Part shown: in pieces, positions 53,973 to 63,511 of the stretch | Layout of the letters: the number at the start of each line of letters is the position of its first letter | Position numbering within the stretch: the first letter of the stretch is position 1 | Source of the DNA: Lactonifactor longoviformis DSM 17459 | GTDB lineage: Bacteria > Bacillota > Clostridia > Lachnospirales > Lachnospiraceae | Length of the DNA stretch: 64,000 bases | Assembly: GCF_900129135.1 (NCBI RefSeq) | Contig: NZ_FQVI01000002.1 | Coordinates: forward strand, 62,001-126,000 | Reading direction: 5' to 3' | The notes under the pieces: model-generated | Told to the model about the DNA's origin: nothing | What the model saw: only the letters and a program-made list of their open reading frames with translations | The model's database searches: none | Position numbers and translations under genes: made by a program

Positions 53973-55400
53973 TCAGGCCAGATAGCGCACCAGCTGAATC
54001 AGCTTGGAAGTAATCCAGAACAAACGGGCCTTTCCCGGGGAGAGTTCTTTTTGGCTGACACCGTCTTTCTCAGCATATGTGTCCGGTCCGGTAACCTCCA
54101 GTGACTCCGCCTGCAGCTTATCCATCTTTTCCTCCAGCAGAGAATTGAACTCTTCTCCGCAGATCACCAGCATGGTCTCGGTATCTACATAAGTACTTCT
54201 CATATCAAAGTTATAGGATCCTACCACAGAAAGATCGCCGTCTATAAGTATGGATTTGCCGTGGCATGAGTGCTCCCCAAAATACTCATGCACCCTTACC
54301 CCCGTTTCCAGGACCTTTCCCTTGTTATGAGTATAGTCCGAAGAGGCCATAAAATTATCGCCGACTGCGGTGGAATTGATGAGCATGTCTGCATTTCCCA
54401 CAGTTTTTGCAAGCTGTTCCATTCCCTCATACATATCCTGAGAAAATACTGCATAAGGCGTCTGAATAACTACCCTGCTGTCAGCTTCCAGCATCAGCTG
54501 CTGCATGGTATACCATACCCATGGTTCCTTTGGCCCTATATTGGTTGGGTTTGCCACAAACGTAGCTTTTTTCACAGGCACAAGTTCTTTTGTCCAGTCA
54601 ATATCTGTCCCGGTCCCCCGTGTACCAGACAGTTTTTCATATCGAAGAGAAAGCTTTTCTAATTCTTCAGCTGTCTTCCGATCTTCCCGGGACTTCCCCT
54701 CAAATACCGGTCTTGTGCATTCCTGATTCCAAATCTTCTGAAAATACTCTCTCACTTCCAGAATTACGTTTTCTGAGGAGGTCTCCCCCTCTTCCTCCTG
54801 GTGATACAAAAGAACTTCTCTGTCATATCCCTTGTTCTTTTGAGGATAATTTCCTATAAAATAATCGAACATATTTCTGCCGCCCATAAGGAGCAGCTTG
54901 TTGTCAATCAGCACATATTTGTCATGCATTCTTCCATTGATTGTCCACGGTTTCAAAAGATTAGGCTTATTATAGTACCTGATCTCCAGATTTGGGTGGC
55001 TCCCTGCAGCCTGAAAAATACCCTGTCCATCCATATGAAGCATTCCGTACAGACCGTCCACAATGACCTGCACTCTTACCCCCCGATCCGCCGCCGCCAA
55101 CAGAGAAGCAAAGATATCCGATGTGCTTTTTCCCGGACGGATATCAAAGGTAGAGATCACAATGCTTTCTTTTGCCTCTTCAAACATAGCCAGGCGCACA
55201 TCCAGGGCCTCTTCATTTGTCTCCGCAATCTGCGCCCAGTCACTGCCTGCGGATCTCTGCCCAAAGGACTCTGTATTCAATTTTTCCGAATACGTCTTCT
55301 TTACTTTTTTTGTATGTATAAATGGAATACAAGCTCCTACAATCTCATACAGCAGTACAGCCAGCAAAAGGAGCAGCAGTATTTTTAATTTCTTTCTCAC
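53973..55400 (-). CDS. Phospholipase D-like / cardiolipin synthase-like protein
   Basis: The 475-aa protein has an N-terminal membrane anchor (KILLLLLLAVLLYEIVGACI) and two HKD motifs: MHDKYVLIDNKLLLMGGRN and CHGKSILIDGDLSVVGSYN. Cardiolipin synthases have similar layout. Its start overlaps the previous gene by 4 bp (ATGA), pairing it with a CDP-alcohol phosphatidyltransferase. The two may make phospholipids together. Confidence 0.88.
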   Translation of the reverse strand: MRKKLKILLLLLLAVLLYEIVGACIPFIHTKKVKKTYSEKLNTESFGQRSAGSDWAQIAETNEEALDVRLAMFEEAKESIVISTFDIRPGKSTSDIFASLLAAADRGVRVQVIVDGLYGMLHMDGQGIFQAAGSHPNLEIRYYNKPNLLKPWTINGRMHDKYVLIDNKLLLMGGRNMFDYFIGNYPQKNKGYDREVLLYHQEEEGETSSENVILEVREYFQKIWNQECTRPVFEGKSREDRKTAEELEKLSLRYEKLSGTRGTGTDIDWTKELVPVKKATFVANPTNIGPKEPWVWYTMQQLMLEADSRVVIQTPYAVFSQDMYEGMEQLAKTVGNADMLINSTAVGDNFMASSDYTHNKGKVLETGVRVHEYFGEHSCHGKSILIDGDLSVVGSYNFDMRSTYVDTETMLVICGEEFNSLLEEKMDKLQAESLEVTGPDTYAEKDGVSQKELSPGKARLFWITSKLIQLVRYLA

Positions 55401-55975
55401 TTCTGACTCCCGCCTTCCCTGTTCATCTTACTAAATACGGGAATATAAAGAAGAAACGACAGCAGCATCAGCGCACCGCTGATTCCGATAAGGATATTTG
55501 CCCCGGTCATCGGAATATTGGGGATCAGTATCAGCAGAAACATAACCAGATACAGCACGGCTGTGCAAACCTTTCCGAACCACATAGCCCCGTTAAGCAT
55601 CCTGCCTTTTCTTAACATCAGAATTCCCATAATCCCCATAAATCCCTCTTTTATTACAAAGAGGACTGCAAGTGCCGCCATCAGGGGAAACCGGAAGGAC
55701 AGAGAAAGAACAATGGCTCCCTGTGTTAACTTGTCCGCAATGGGATCCACTGCCTTTCCCAATTTGGTTACCATATGAAACTTTCTTGCCACAAATCCAT
55801 CTAAAAAGTCAGTAATTCCTGAGATTCCTATAATCACCGCGGCTATGCGGTAATCTTCTATAGAATCTGCAGTCAGATATCTCCAGACAATGACAGGGAT
55901 AAGCAGTATCCTGAAATACCCCATCAGATTCGGTATAGAAACAATTTGTTTTTTCAGCGGCAGTTCTTCTGTCAT
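55397..55975 (-). CDS. CDP-alcohol phosphatidyltransferase (PgsA-like)
   Basis: The 192-aa integral membrane enzyme shows the complete family motif DFLDGFVARKF ... GKAVDPIADK, i.e. DG-x2-AR-x8-G-x3-D-x3-D. PgsA or a cardiolipin synthase of this family are both possible. It is coupled to the PLD gene. Confidence 0.9.
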   Translation of the reverse strand: MTEELPLKKQIVSIPNLMGYFRILLIPVIVWRYLTADSIEDYRIAAVIIGISGITDFLDGFVARKFHMVTKLGKAVDPIADKLTQGAIVLSLSFRFPLMAALAVLFVIKEGFMGIMGILMLRKGRMLNGAMWFGKVCTAVLYLVMFLLILIPNIPMTGANILIGISGALMLLSFLLYIPVFSKMNREGGSQK

Positions 55976-55992
55976 ACTAACGCCCTCTTTCT

Positions 55993-56754
55993 CTATGACA
56001 TTTCCTGAGTCATCTGCTGTTTCATCTCCAGCACATAACCGGAAAGCTCTGTAATTCTCTCATCGGTCATACGGTTCACCGGGGCAGAGATACTAAAAGC
56101 ATACTTTGCCTTACCTTTAAAATCAGTAAGACAGGCAGCAATGCAGCGCACTCCTTCCTCATTTTCCTCATTATCCAGGGCATAGCCCTTTTTTCTTATC
56201 TCTTCCAGATCCTTCAGAAATCTGCTGTAATCTATAATGGTATGAGGAGTGAGCCTGTGAATATCACTGGCTTCCCACAACTTTTTTACAGCCTCCGGCT
56301 TCATGGTTGCCAGCAAAGCCTTCCCTACGCCGGAACAGTAGAGAGGGATACGGCTGCCCACCTTTGACACCATCCGCACAGAATTCTGGTGAGATTCTAC
56401 TTTATCAATGTACACCGCCTCTGTCCCGTCTATCTGGACAAAATGTACGGTCTCACCGGTCTGCTGCATCAGCCTCTTAAGATGTGGGCGGGCTATTTCC
56501 AGCACATCTACCTTGTTCAGAACTTTATTGGATATTTCCAGAATCTTAAAGGTAAGACTGTATTTTCCCGTCTCCTGATCCTGCCGTGCGTATCCCATAT
56601 AGATCAGTGAGTTTAAGAGCCTGTGAACCGTACTTTTATGAAGGTTCAGCCTGTTGCTTAAGTCAATCAGCCCAGCCGGCCCTGTCTCTGCCAATGTCTC
56701 CATCACCAGAAACAGCCGGTCCGCTACCTGGATGGGGTTCTTTTCTTCTGCCAT
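55993..56754 (-). CDS. IclR-family transcriptional regulator
   Basis: The 253-aa protein has a winged helix (RLFLVMETLAETGPAGLIDLSNRLNLHKSTVHRLLNSL) and an IclR effector domain (GSRIPLYCSGVGKALLA, GYALDNEENEEGVRCIAACL). It is divergent from the KDPG aldolase gene, a common pairing (KdgR-like), so it probably responds to a keto-deoxy sugar acid. The lipid genes follow in the same direction. Confidence 0.92.
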   Translation of the reverse strand: MAEEKNPIQVADRLFLVMETLAETGPAGLIDLSNRLNLHKSTVHRLLNSLIYMGYARQDQETGKYSLTFKILEISNKVLNKVDVLEIARPHLKRLMQQTGETVHFVQIDGTEAVYIDKVESHQNSVRMVSKVGSRIPLYCSGVGKALLATMKPEAVKKLWEASDIHRLTPHTIIDYSRFLKDLEEIRKKGYALDNEENEEGVRCIAACLTDFKGKAKYAFSISAPVNRMTDERITELSGYVLEMKQQMTQEMS

Positions 56755-56862
56755 ATGTTATCTCCTGATTTTGCAGTTTATCTATGCTGCTTTGTGTATT
56801 TCCTTAGATTGAAACATATTGTAACACGTTATGATTAGAAAGTAAATATTTCTCCCACCCGC

Positions 56863-56890
56863 TTGACATTCCTCCCTTGTGTAGTATAAT
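56863..56890 (+). promoter_or_regulatory. Promoter of the KDPG aldolase gene
   Basis: TTGACA (56863-56868) and TATAAT (56885-56890) are 16 bp apart, a near-consensus promoter. The 63 bp after it contain an AT-rich, partly palindromic stretch where IclR could bind. Confidence 0.75.
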
Positions 56891-56953
56891 TCTACTATAA
56901 ATATTATATCGTGGAACTTAGTTTTATATTATGAAACAAAGGAGAGTAAGAAA

Positions 56954-57913
56954 ATGCACAAAGTATTAGAACAAATTCAAAAAATTGGTATTGTTCCTGT
57001 AGTGGTTCTGAAAGACGCAAAAGACGCCCTTCCTCTGGCAAAAGCCCTCTGCGAAGGAGGCCTTCCCTGTGCCGAAGTTACCTTCCGCACCGATGCTGCC
57101 GAAGAGTCTATACGGATTATGTCGAAGGCTTTCCCGGATATGCTGATCGGCGCAGGCACCGTACTGACTGCTGAGCAGGTGGACCGTGCAGTAGCTGCAG
57201 GCGCCCGTTTTATTGTAAGCCCCGGCCTGAATCCCGATATTGTCAGACACTGTAAGGAGAAAGGGGTTCCCATCACCCCAGGTACTTCCTCCCCCAGCGA
57301 CGTGGAACAGGCCCTCTCCCTTGGCCTTGATGTAGTAAAATTCTTCCCCGCTGAGGCATGCGGCGGATTAAGTATGATTAAAGCTATGTCTGCTCCTTAC
57401 ACAAATATGATGTTCATGCCAACGGGCGGCATCAGCGCACAGAATCTGAACAGCTATCTGGCCTTTCCCAAAATTCTGGCATGCGGCGGAAGCTGGATGG
57501 TAAAAGGGGATCTCATTGACGCCGGAGACTTTGACGCTATCCGCCGTCTGACCCGGGAAGCGGTAGAAACTATGCTGGGCTTTGAATTAAAGCATGTAGG
57601 CATCAACTGTCAGAATGAGGAAGAGGCTGATCACACGGCATCTTCTTTTGAAAAGTTATTTGGTTTTGCCAAAAAGACAGGCAACAGTTCTGTTTTCGCG
57701 GGCAGCGCTGTGGAGGCTATGAAAAGCCCTTATCTGGGCGCTAACGGCCACATTGCCATTGGGACCAATTCTGTAGCTCGTGCTATGCATTATCTGGAGT
57801 CCCAGGGATTTACTTTTAATATGGATTCCGCCAAATATAAGAGGGACCGCATGACTGCCATATACCTGAACGGGGAAATCGGCGGATTTGCCGTTCATCT
57901 GGTACAGAAATAG
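56954..57913 (+). CDS. eda: KDPG/KHG aldolase fused to a VOC domain
   Basis: The 319-aa protein has a full KDPG aldolase (residues 1-205) with VTFRTDAAEE and the Schiff-base Lys in DVVKFFPAE. A C-terminal glyoxalase-like VOC domain follows (HVGINCQNEEEADHTASSFEKLFGF ... GEIGGFAVHLVQ). The aldolase alone is about 205-210 aa. It splits 2-keto-3-deoxy-6-phosphogluconate into pyruvate and glyceraldehyde 3-phosphate. The added domain may hold a metal or a second substrate. Confidence 0.9.
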   Translation: MHKVLEQIQKIGIVPVVVLKDAKDALPLAKALCEGGLPCAEVTFRTDAAEESIRIMSKAFPDMLIGAGTVLTAEQVDRAVAAGARFIVSPGLNPDIVRHCKEKGVPITPGTSSPSDVEQALSLGLDVVKFFPAEACGGLSMIKAMSAPYTNMMFMPTGGISAQNLNSYLAFPKILACGGSWMVKGDLIDAGDFDAIRRLTREAVETMLGFELKHVGINCQNEEEADHTASSFEKLFGFAKKTGNSSVFAGSAVEAMKSPYLGANGHIAIGTNSVARAMHYLESQGFTFNMDSAKYKRDRMTAIYLNGEIGGFAVHLVQK

Positions 57914-57935
57914 CCGCTGTCCCTGTCTATCCTGG

Positions 57936-57980
57936 AGAGATTGCACCTATGACTTTTGTCTGAGGCGCAATCTCTTTTTC
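57936..57980 (+). terminator. Terminator of the aldolase gene
   Basis: AGAGATTGC and GCAATCTCT form a stem followed by TTTTTC. A few more base pairs (CCT/AGG) extend it inside. Confidence 0.85.
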
Positions 57981-58097
57981 TTGCTTCCTCCCCATTAAGA
58001 TGCTGTTAAAATACCGAAATAAGACTAAGCAGAATTAAAAATTTATGATATGTTAAAAAACGTACCACAAAAGAACAAGATCAAGGGAGGAATATTT

Positions 58098-59150
58098 GTG
58101 ACTATATCACTGAGTGAGTTTTTTAGCTTTCTTGCAGAAAGTCCCGCGCTGGTCATTACTGTTCTGCTTACACTTGCTGTTGTTTTAGTAAACGGATGGA
58201 CCGATGCCCCCAATGCCATAGCCACCTGTGTATCCACCAGATCCATGGGCCCCAAAAATGCTATTCTTATGGCAGCCGTATGTAACTTTCTGGGTGTATT
58301 TGCCATGACTGCAGTGAACGCAAGTGTGGCATCCACCATCTATCATATGACAGATTTCGGCGGAAATACACAGGAGGCCCTTACAGCCCTTTGCGCTGCT
58401 CTGGTTGCCATTGTCACCTGGGCCACGGCCGCCTGGAGGTTCGGGATTCCCACCAGTGAGAGCCATGCCCTCATTGCCGGCCTGTCAGGCTCTGCCATCG
58501 CACTCCACGGTGGGCTGCAGGGAATTAACCCTGCAGAATGGGTAAAGGTTTTATACGGACTTTTGCTTTCTACATTGCTGGGGTTTCTTTCCGGATGGAT
58601 CAGCGCAAGGATGGTAGCGGCAGTCTGCAGGAATCAGGACAGGGAACGCACCACCCCCTTCTTCCGTAAGGCCCAGATTGCAGGAGGTGCAGCAATGGCC
58701 TTTATGCACGGTGCCCAGGACGGACAGAAGTTTATGGGCGTATTCATGCTGGGGATTTTCCTTGCAAAGGGACAGGATACTGTAACCGCTTTTCAGATTC
58801 CTCTGTGGCTCATGATTCTGTGCAGCCTGGTGATGGCTATAGGCACTTCCATCGGGGGATACCGTATTATAAAGGCTGTAGGGATGGATATGGTCCGGTT
58901 GGAAACCTATCAGGGATTTGCCGCAGATTTGGCAGGTGCTGCCTGTCTTCTGCTCTCCTCACTTACCGGCATCCCCGTATCCACTACCCACACAAAAACC
59001 ACTGCTATCATGGGGGTAGGGGCAGCCAAACGACTGTCTGCAGTGAACTGGAATATAGTAAAAGAGATGATATTGACCTGGATCCTCACCTTTCCGGGCT
59101 ACGGACTGATTGGATTTATCATTGCTAAAATATTCATGTATATTTTTTAA
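58098..59150 (+). CDS. pit: Pit-type inorganic phosphate transporter
   Basis: The 350-aa protein has about ten membrane helices and the paired PHO-4 motifs NGWTDAPNAIATCVSTRS and MHGAQDGQKFMG. I chose the GTG at 58098 because GGGAGG lies 7 bp upstream; the frame extends 16 codons earlier. The DUF47 gene follows 13 bp after it, as usual for low-affinity phosphate uptake. Confidence 0.9.
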   Translation: MTISLSEFFSFLAESPALVITVLLTLAVVLVNGWTDAPNAIATCVSTRSMGPKNAILMAAVCNFLGVFAMTAVNASVASTIYHMTDFGGNTQEALTALCAALVAIVTWATAAWRFGIPTSESHALIAGLSGSAIALHGGLQGINPAEWVKVLYGLLLSTLLGFLSGWISARMVAAVCRNQDRERTTPFFRKAQIAGGAAMAFMHGAQDGQKFMGVFMLGIFLAKGQDTVTAFQIPLWLMILCSLVMAIGTSIGGYRIIKAVGMDMVRLETYQGFAADLAGAACLLLSSLTGIPVSTTHTKTTAIMGVGAAKRLSAVNWNIVKEMILTWILTFPGYGLIGFIIAKIFMYIF

Positions 59151-59163
59151 AGGAGAAATGACC

Positions 59164-59787
59164 ATGCCGTCGAGAAAAGAAAACAATTATTATAATATGT
59201 TTATAGAGAATGTTACATATGCCTGCAAAGCTGCTGCTCTGCTTCAGAAATGCTTTGACAATTTTAATCCGGAACATTTACCACGGCAGATGGAAGCCAT
59301 GCATCAAATCGAACATACCGCCGATTTGGCCAAGCACACTATGATGAAGCATCTCCACCGGGAATTTCTGCCCCCCATTGACAGAGAGGATATCATGGAA
59401 CTGTCCGAGACCATAGACGATGTCACCGACTGCATTGAGGATGTAATGCTCCGCCTGTATATGTTCCATATCACTGGACTAAGAGAAGATGCCGCTTCGT
59501 TTGCGGATCTTATATGCAGTTGCTGTGAAGCTCTGCTGGATATGATGGAAGAATTCTCTGTATTTCACAAATCAAAAGTTATAGGAAGTAAAATAATCGA
59601 AATCAACCGCCTGGAAGAAAACGGCGACCGGCTGTATATGGAAGCCATGCACAGGTTATACGTCAGCCCCTCCTCTTCCACAGAAACCTTCACATGGACT
59701 TCCCTGTATGACTGCCTCGAAAAATGCTGCGACAGGTGTGAACGAGTGGCAGCTGTGGTGGAGAGGGTGATATTGAAGAATAGTTAA
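59164..59787 (+). CDS. DUF47 / PhoU-like regulator of Pit
   Basis: The 207-aa helical protein is of the DUF47 family (EHTADLAKHTMMKHLHREFLPPIDREDIMELSETIDDVTD). The ATG at 59164 is 8 bp from AAAGGAG. These proteins accompany Pit transporters and tune their activity. Confidence 0.9.
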   Translation: MPSRKENNYYNMFIENVTYACKAAALLQKCFDNFNPEHLPRQMEAMHQIEHTADLAKHTMMKHLHREFLPPIDREDIMELSETIDDVTDCIEDVMLRLYMFHITGLREDAASFADLICSCCEALLDMMEEFSVFHKSKVIGSKIIEINRLEENGDRLYMEAMHRLYVSPSSSTETFTWTSLYDCLEKCCDRCERVAAVVERVILKNS

Positions 59788-59806
59788 TTTATATCTAAAG
59801 TTCAGA

Positions 59807-59850
59807 TATATGGGAAACGGATGGTGGGTAGGATTGTACTTTCCCATATA
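59807..59850. terminator. Hairpin between converging genes
   Basis: TATATGGGAAA and TTTCCCATATA form an 11-bp perfect stem between the DUF47 gene and the SDR gene. Confidence 0.65.
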
Positions 59851-59888
59851 AAGGCAAAAGCAATCCCATCCCTGCCACTCTGCAATCT

Positions 59889-60650
59889 CTATTTCCCCAA
59901 ATACCCTCCATCCACAGGTATAATCGCCCCGCTCACATAATCACTGGCATGAGAAGCCAGGAAAATAGCAGTACCCTTCATGTCCTCCCCAGTTCCCCAC
60001 CTATGTGCCGGGATTCTCTCTGAAATGGAAGCATATCTTGGATTCGCCGGATCAAGAAGGGCTTTATTCATCTCTGTAGCCATATAACCCGGAGCAATGG
60101 CATTGACATTTACCCCTCTGCCCACCCAGTCATTGGTAAGTGCCTTCGTAAGCTGTGCGATTCCCCCTTTTGCAGCTGCGTAAGCCGGAATCGTCTGTCC
60201 GCCGAAATAGGAGTTCATTGAAGCAATAGTTATAATTTTTCCATAACCCTTTTTCAGCATTATCCTGCCTGCCTCCTGGCAAAGGATAAAGATGGATGTG
60301 AGATTTACACTTATCACTTCATCCCATTCTTCCACAGGAAATTCTTCCGCGCTGTGGCGCCTCTGAATGCCGTGTGCTGTCAGAAGAATATCCAGATCTC
60401 CCCCAAGAAGCTCAACGCATTCCTGAAACACTCTGTATACCTCCCGGCGTTCGCCCAGATTTCCTTTTACTCCGTGGCATAAGAATCCTCTGTCCCTGAA
60501 TTCCTGTGCAGTGTTATAAACGCTGTCTGAGGTTCCCACAATTGCCACTTCACAGCCAGCCTCAAGATAACCTTCAGCCATTTTGTATCCGAGGCCTCTG
60601 GTACCTCCGGTAACAATGGCTTTTTTTCCGCTGATATCGAATACGTTCAT
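59889..60650 (-). CDS. kduD: SDR oxidoreductase, KduD-like
   Basis: The 253-aa enzyme has the TGGTRGLGYKMA cofactor motif, the Ser in IASMNSYFGG and YAAAKGG (YxxxK). It resembles 2-deoxy-D-gluconate 3-dehydrogenase (KduD) or gluconate 5-dehydrogenase. It is 5 bp from the dehydratase gene and belongs to the sugar-acid operon. Confidence 0.85.
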   Translation of the reverse strand: MNVFDISGKKAIVTGGTRGLGYKMAEGYLEAGCEVAIVGTSDSVYNTAQEFRDRGFLCHGVKGNLGERREVYRVFQECVELLGGDLDILLTAHGIQRRHSAEEFPVEEWDEVISVNLTSIFILCQEAGRIMLKKGYGKIITIASMNSYFGGQTIPAYAAAKGGIAQLTKALTNDWVGRGVNVNAIAPGYMATEMNKALLDPANPRYASISERIPAHRWGTGEDMKGTAIFLASHASDYVSGAIIPVDGGYLGK

Positions 60651-60655
60651 AGTAT

Positions 60656-62377
60656 CTACTCCATATATCCGCCCTTCATTGGAGAAACGGCCCTTTCTGA
60701 AAAGATTTTTAATACGCCCTTTTTATACTTGGAAGGTTTGGGAGACCACTTACTTTTTCGCTCTTTTAACGCAGCATCGATCTCCTCCGGTGTTTTTCTC
60801 TCCCCTGCAATCCCTACGATCTGAAGGATACGTTCCGGAATATTTACTTCAATGATATCCCCCTCTTCTACCAGAGCGATAGGGCCTCCATCTGCCGCTT
60901 CCGGTGAAATATGACCGATGGCAGGTCCCTTGGATGCGCCTGAAAATCTTCCGTCTGTGAGCAGTGCAATAGAGGCCCCCAACTCTGCGTCCGATGCAAT
61001 GGCCTCAGTGGTATAGAACATTTCCGGCATCCCGCTCCCTTTTGGTCCCTCATAGCGGATAAATACAGCATCCCCTGGTTTAATGTCATGTGTAAGTACC
61101 GCGTGGATGGCGTCTTCTTCACAGTCAAAGGGACGGGCGTTTAAAGTGGCACGGAACATTTCCTTTGGAACTACGGTGTGCTTTACAACAGCACCGTCGG
61201 GACAGAGATTTCCGTAGAGAATCGCAATACTTCCGTCTGTTCCGAAAGGCTTATCAAAGGGACGGATCACATCCTCCCGTTTCAGTCCTGCTGCCGCCAG
61301 ATACTCATCGCATTTATCATAGAATCCGTTCTTTTTAAGATCTTCCAGATTTTCACCCAGTGTTTTGCCTGTGACAGTCATAACATCCAGGTGGAGCATA
61401 TCCTTAATCTCTTCCATAATGGTAGGAACACCGCCAGCGTAATAGAAGTACTGGGCAGGCCATTCTCCTGCAGGGCGGATATTTAATAAATAATGTGCAC
61501 CTCTGTGCAGTCGGTCAAAGGTGTCACCGTCAATTTCGATTCCGAACTCCCTTGCGATGGCTGGAAGATGAAGAAGAGAGTTTGTGGAACCCGAGATAGC
61601 AGCATGTACCATGATTGCATTTTCAAAGGATTTCATAGTAACAATTTTATCTGGAGTCAGATCATGCTCTGCCAGCCAGACTGCCTGTCTGCCTGCTTCC
61701 CTGGCCATTGTTCTGAGATCCCGGCTTGTCGCAGGCATGAGAGCGCTTCCGGGCAGCATAAGTCCCAGAGCCTCTGCCATAATCTGCATGGTGGAAGCAG
61801 TCCCCATAAAGGAACAGGCTCCGCAGGAAGGGCAGGCATGGTGCTTATAATAGGTAAGTTTTTCTTCTGTTATCTCACCGCGCTCGCACATTGCATTATA
61901 TTTTCCAATCTGCTCCAGTGTCAGAAGATCAGGGCCTGCATCCATAACCCCACCGGTCACCACAATAGATGGAATATTGACTCTTCCCACTCCCATCAGA
62001 TGAGCCGGCATCCCTTTATCACAGCTCGCAATGAAAACGCCGCCGTCAAAGGGAGTGGCGTTGGCATGGATTTCGATCATGTTAGCAATCATATCGCGGG
62101 AAGCCAGGGAGTAGTTAATCCCGTCGTGCCCCTGAGCCTCACCGTCACATATATCTGTTGTAAAATATCTGGCACCGAAACCTCCGGCTTCGGCCACTCC
62201 TTCTCTCGCCTCTTCAACTAACTCCAGAAGATGACCGCTTCCCGGGTGACTGTCACCAAAAGTACTCTCAATCATAATCTGAGGCTTTGATAAATCCTCC
62301 AATTTCCATCCGGTTCCCAGACGCAGAGGATCTAGCTCCGGTGCTGCTTTCCTTAATTCCTGACTTCTCATTTTCAT
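60656..62377 (-). CDS. IlvD/Edd-family sugar acid dehydratase
   Basis: The 573-aa enzyme has an Fe-S cluster signature (FIASCDKGMPAHL, HHACPSCGACSFMGTASTMQ) and ends with GRFSGASKGPAIGHISPEA. The neighbors (KduD, aldolase, FadR) favor a sugar acid dehydratase such as gluconate or xylonate dehydratase over valine synthesis; the substrate is inferred. The start at 62377 has AAAGGAG 7 bp upstream. Confidence 0.88.
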   Translation of the reverse strand: MKMRSQELRKAAPELDPLRLGTGWKLEDLSKPQIMIESTFGDSHPGSGHLLELVEEAREGVAEAGGFGARYFTTDICDGEAQGHDGINYSLASRDMIANMIEIHANATPFDGGVFIASCDKGMPAHLMGVGRVNIPSIVVTGGVMDAGPDLLTLEQIGKYNAMCERGEITEEKLTYYKHHACPSCGACSFMGTASTMQIMAEALGLMLPGSALMPATSRDLRTMAREAGRQAVWLAEHDLTPDKIVTMKSFENAIMVHAAISGSTNSLLHLPAIAREFGIEIDGDTFDRLHRGAHYLLNIRPAGEWPAQYFYYAGGVPTIMEEIKDMLHLDVMTVTGKTLGENLEDLKKNGFYDKCDEYLAAAGLKREDVIRPFDKPFGTDGSIAILYGNLCPDGAVVKHTVVPKEMFRATLNARPFDCEEDAIHAVLTHDIKPGDAVFIRYEGPKGSGMPEMFYTTEAIASDAELGASIALLTDGRFSGASKGPAIGHISPEAADGGPIALVEEGDIIEVNIPERILQIVGIAGERKTPEEIDAALKERKSKWSPKPSKYKKGVLKIFSERAVSPMKGGYME

Positions 62378-62454
62378 TTTAACTCTCCTTTTACAGACAA
62401 ACTATATTACACTTTTCGGTTGCAATGGATTTGGAATTGGGTTTTACAGACGTC

Positions 62455-62465
62455 ATACGTCGTAT
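62455..62465. promoter_or_regulatory. Palindrome upstream of the dehydratase operon
   Basis: ATACGTCGTAT is an 11-bp palindrome with central T, of the size used by FadR-type GntR regulators. It lies between the regulator gene and the dehydratase start. Similar GTCGTAC and ACGTACG strings occur upstream of the regulator itself (63411-63430). Confidence 0.4.
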
Positions 62466-62609
62466 CTGTTTTTATAGTAGCACTTCTATACTTGGGGGTC
62501 AAGAAGTTCTTCCATTTTATCTCTTTTGTCGGTTTTTACTGTTCTTTTTTGTTTAATATTACTAAAGGGGACAGGTCAATTCCATTTTGGGACACCTTGG
62601 ATCGAAAAT

Positions 62610-62641
62610 GGGACGTGTTCTTTTTAGAAAGAACACGTCCC
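62610..62641. terminator. Hairpin terminator after the GntR gene
   Basis: GGGACGTGTTCTTT and AAAGAACACGTCCC form a 14-bp perfect stem 4 bp beyond the end of the GntR gene, with CCTTTT on the plus strand and ATTTT on the minus strand. Confidence 0.75.
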
Positions 62642-62645
62642 CCTT

Positions 62646-63338
62646 TTATGCTATTATCGTTTTTATCTTTTCCCGGTTGCTCTCCAGATGTTCAATCATG
62701 GCCGCTCTCGCCTCTTGAGGATCATGATTTTTAATTGCGTTGAGTATCATTCTGTGTGTGCGTATGGTTTCCTGGGTAAGAGAATACTCTGTAATATTGA
62801 TAAAAATAGAAATTCCTGACTGTATCACAGGTATGATATTAGGCATCACAGTATTTTTGCTGCACTTGGCAATTAGGCCGTGAAATTCTATATCTTTTTC
62901 CATATGCTGCAGCTCCTGCTCACATAATACTTCTACTTCTTTTGCTACTTTTTCTAATTCCTCGATCTCTTCCTCCGTTGCCCGTTCTGCAGCCAGAGCA
63001 GCAATCTCAGGCTCAATGATCATGCGTACCTCGCATAGATCCAGAGCCAGTTTTCCCTTATCTTTCATAAATCGGAAGCCCAGCGGATCGTCTATCATAC
63101 CGGGATGATCACATACAAAGGTACCGCATCCTCTTCGTATCTCTACAATATTGCGCGATACCAGGATTTTAATCGCCTCACGTATAGTACCTCTGCCAAC
63201 GCTCAGCTGCTGGGCCATATCGAATTCATTGGGAAGCTTATCGCCTGCTTTTAGCTGCCGGTCGGTGATCAGCCGGATAATCTGCTCTGACACCTGTTCA
63301 GGCAGCAGCTTTTTGTTATTGTTCAGTGACTCTAACAT
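62646..63338 (-). CDS. FadR-type GntR transcriptional regulator
   Basis: The 230-aa protein has a GntR winged helix (QVSEQIIRLITDRQLKAGDKLPNEFDMAQQLSVGRGTIREAIK) and an all-helical FCD ligand domain with the metal-binding-type ECDLHREFH-like helix EKDIEFHGLIAK. It sits between two dehydratase genes and probably controls them. Confidence 0.9.
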   Translation of the reverse strand: MLESLNNNKKLLPEQVSEQIIRLITDRQLKAGDKLPNEFDMAQQLSVGRGTIREAIKILVSRNIVEIRRGCGTFVCDHPGMIDDPLGFRFMKDKGKLALDLCEVRMIIEPEIAALAAERATEEEIEELEKVAKEVEVLCEQELQHMEKDIEFHGLIAKCSKNTVMPNIIPVIQSGISIFINITEYSLTQETIRTHRMILNAIKNHDPQEARAAMIEHLESNREKIKTIIA

Positions 63339-63511
63339 GCCTTATACCTCATTTACCATTCCATTTTCATTACTGCCCAGAGGCACTTCTATATGTATGC
63401 ACTCCGGTCCGACGTACGGCCTCTGTCGTACATTGGATTATTTTAACACGTTATTCCTCTGAAATCCACAGCAATCCGGCATTTTTCTGCAATATTCTTC
63501 CTGTTGGTCCT

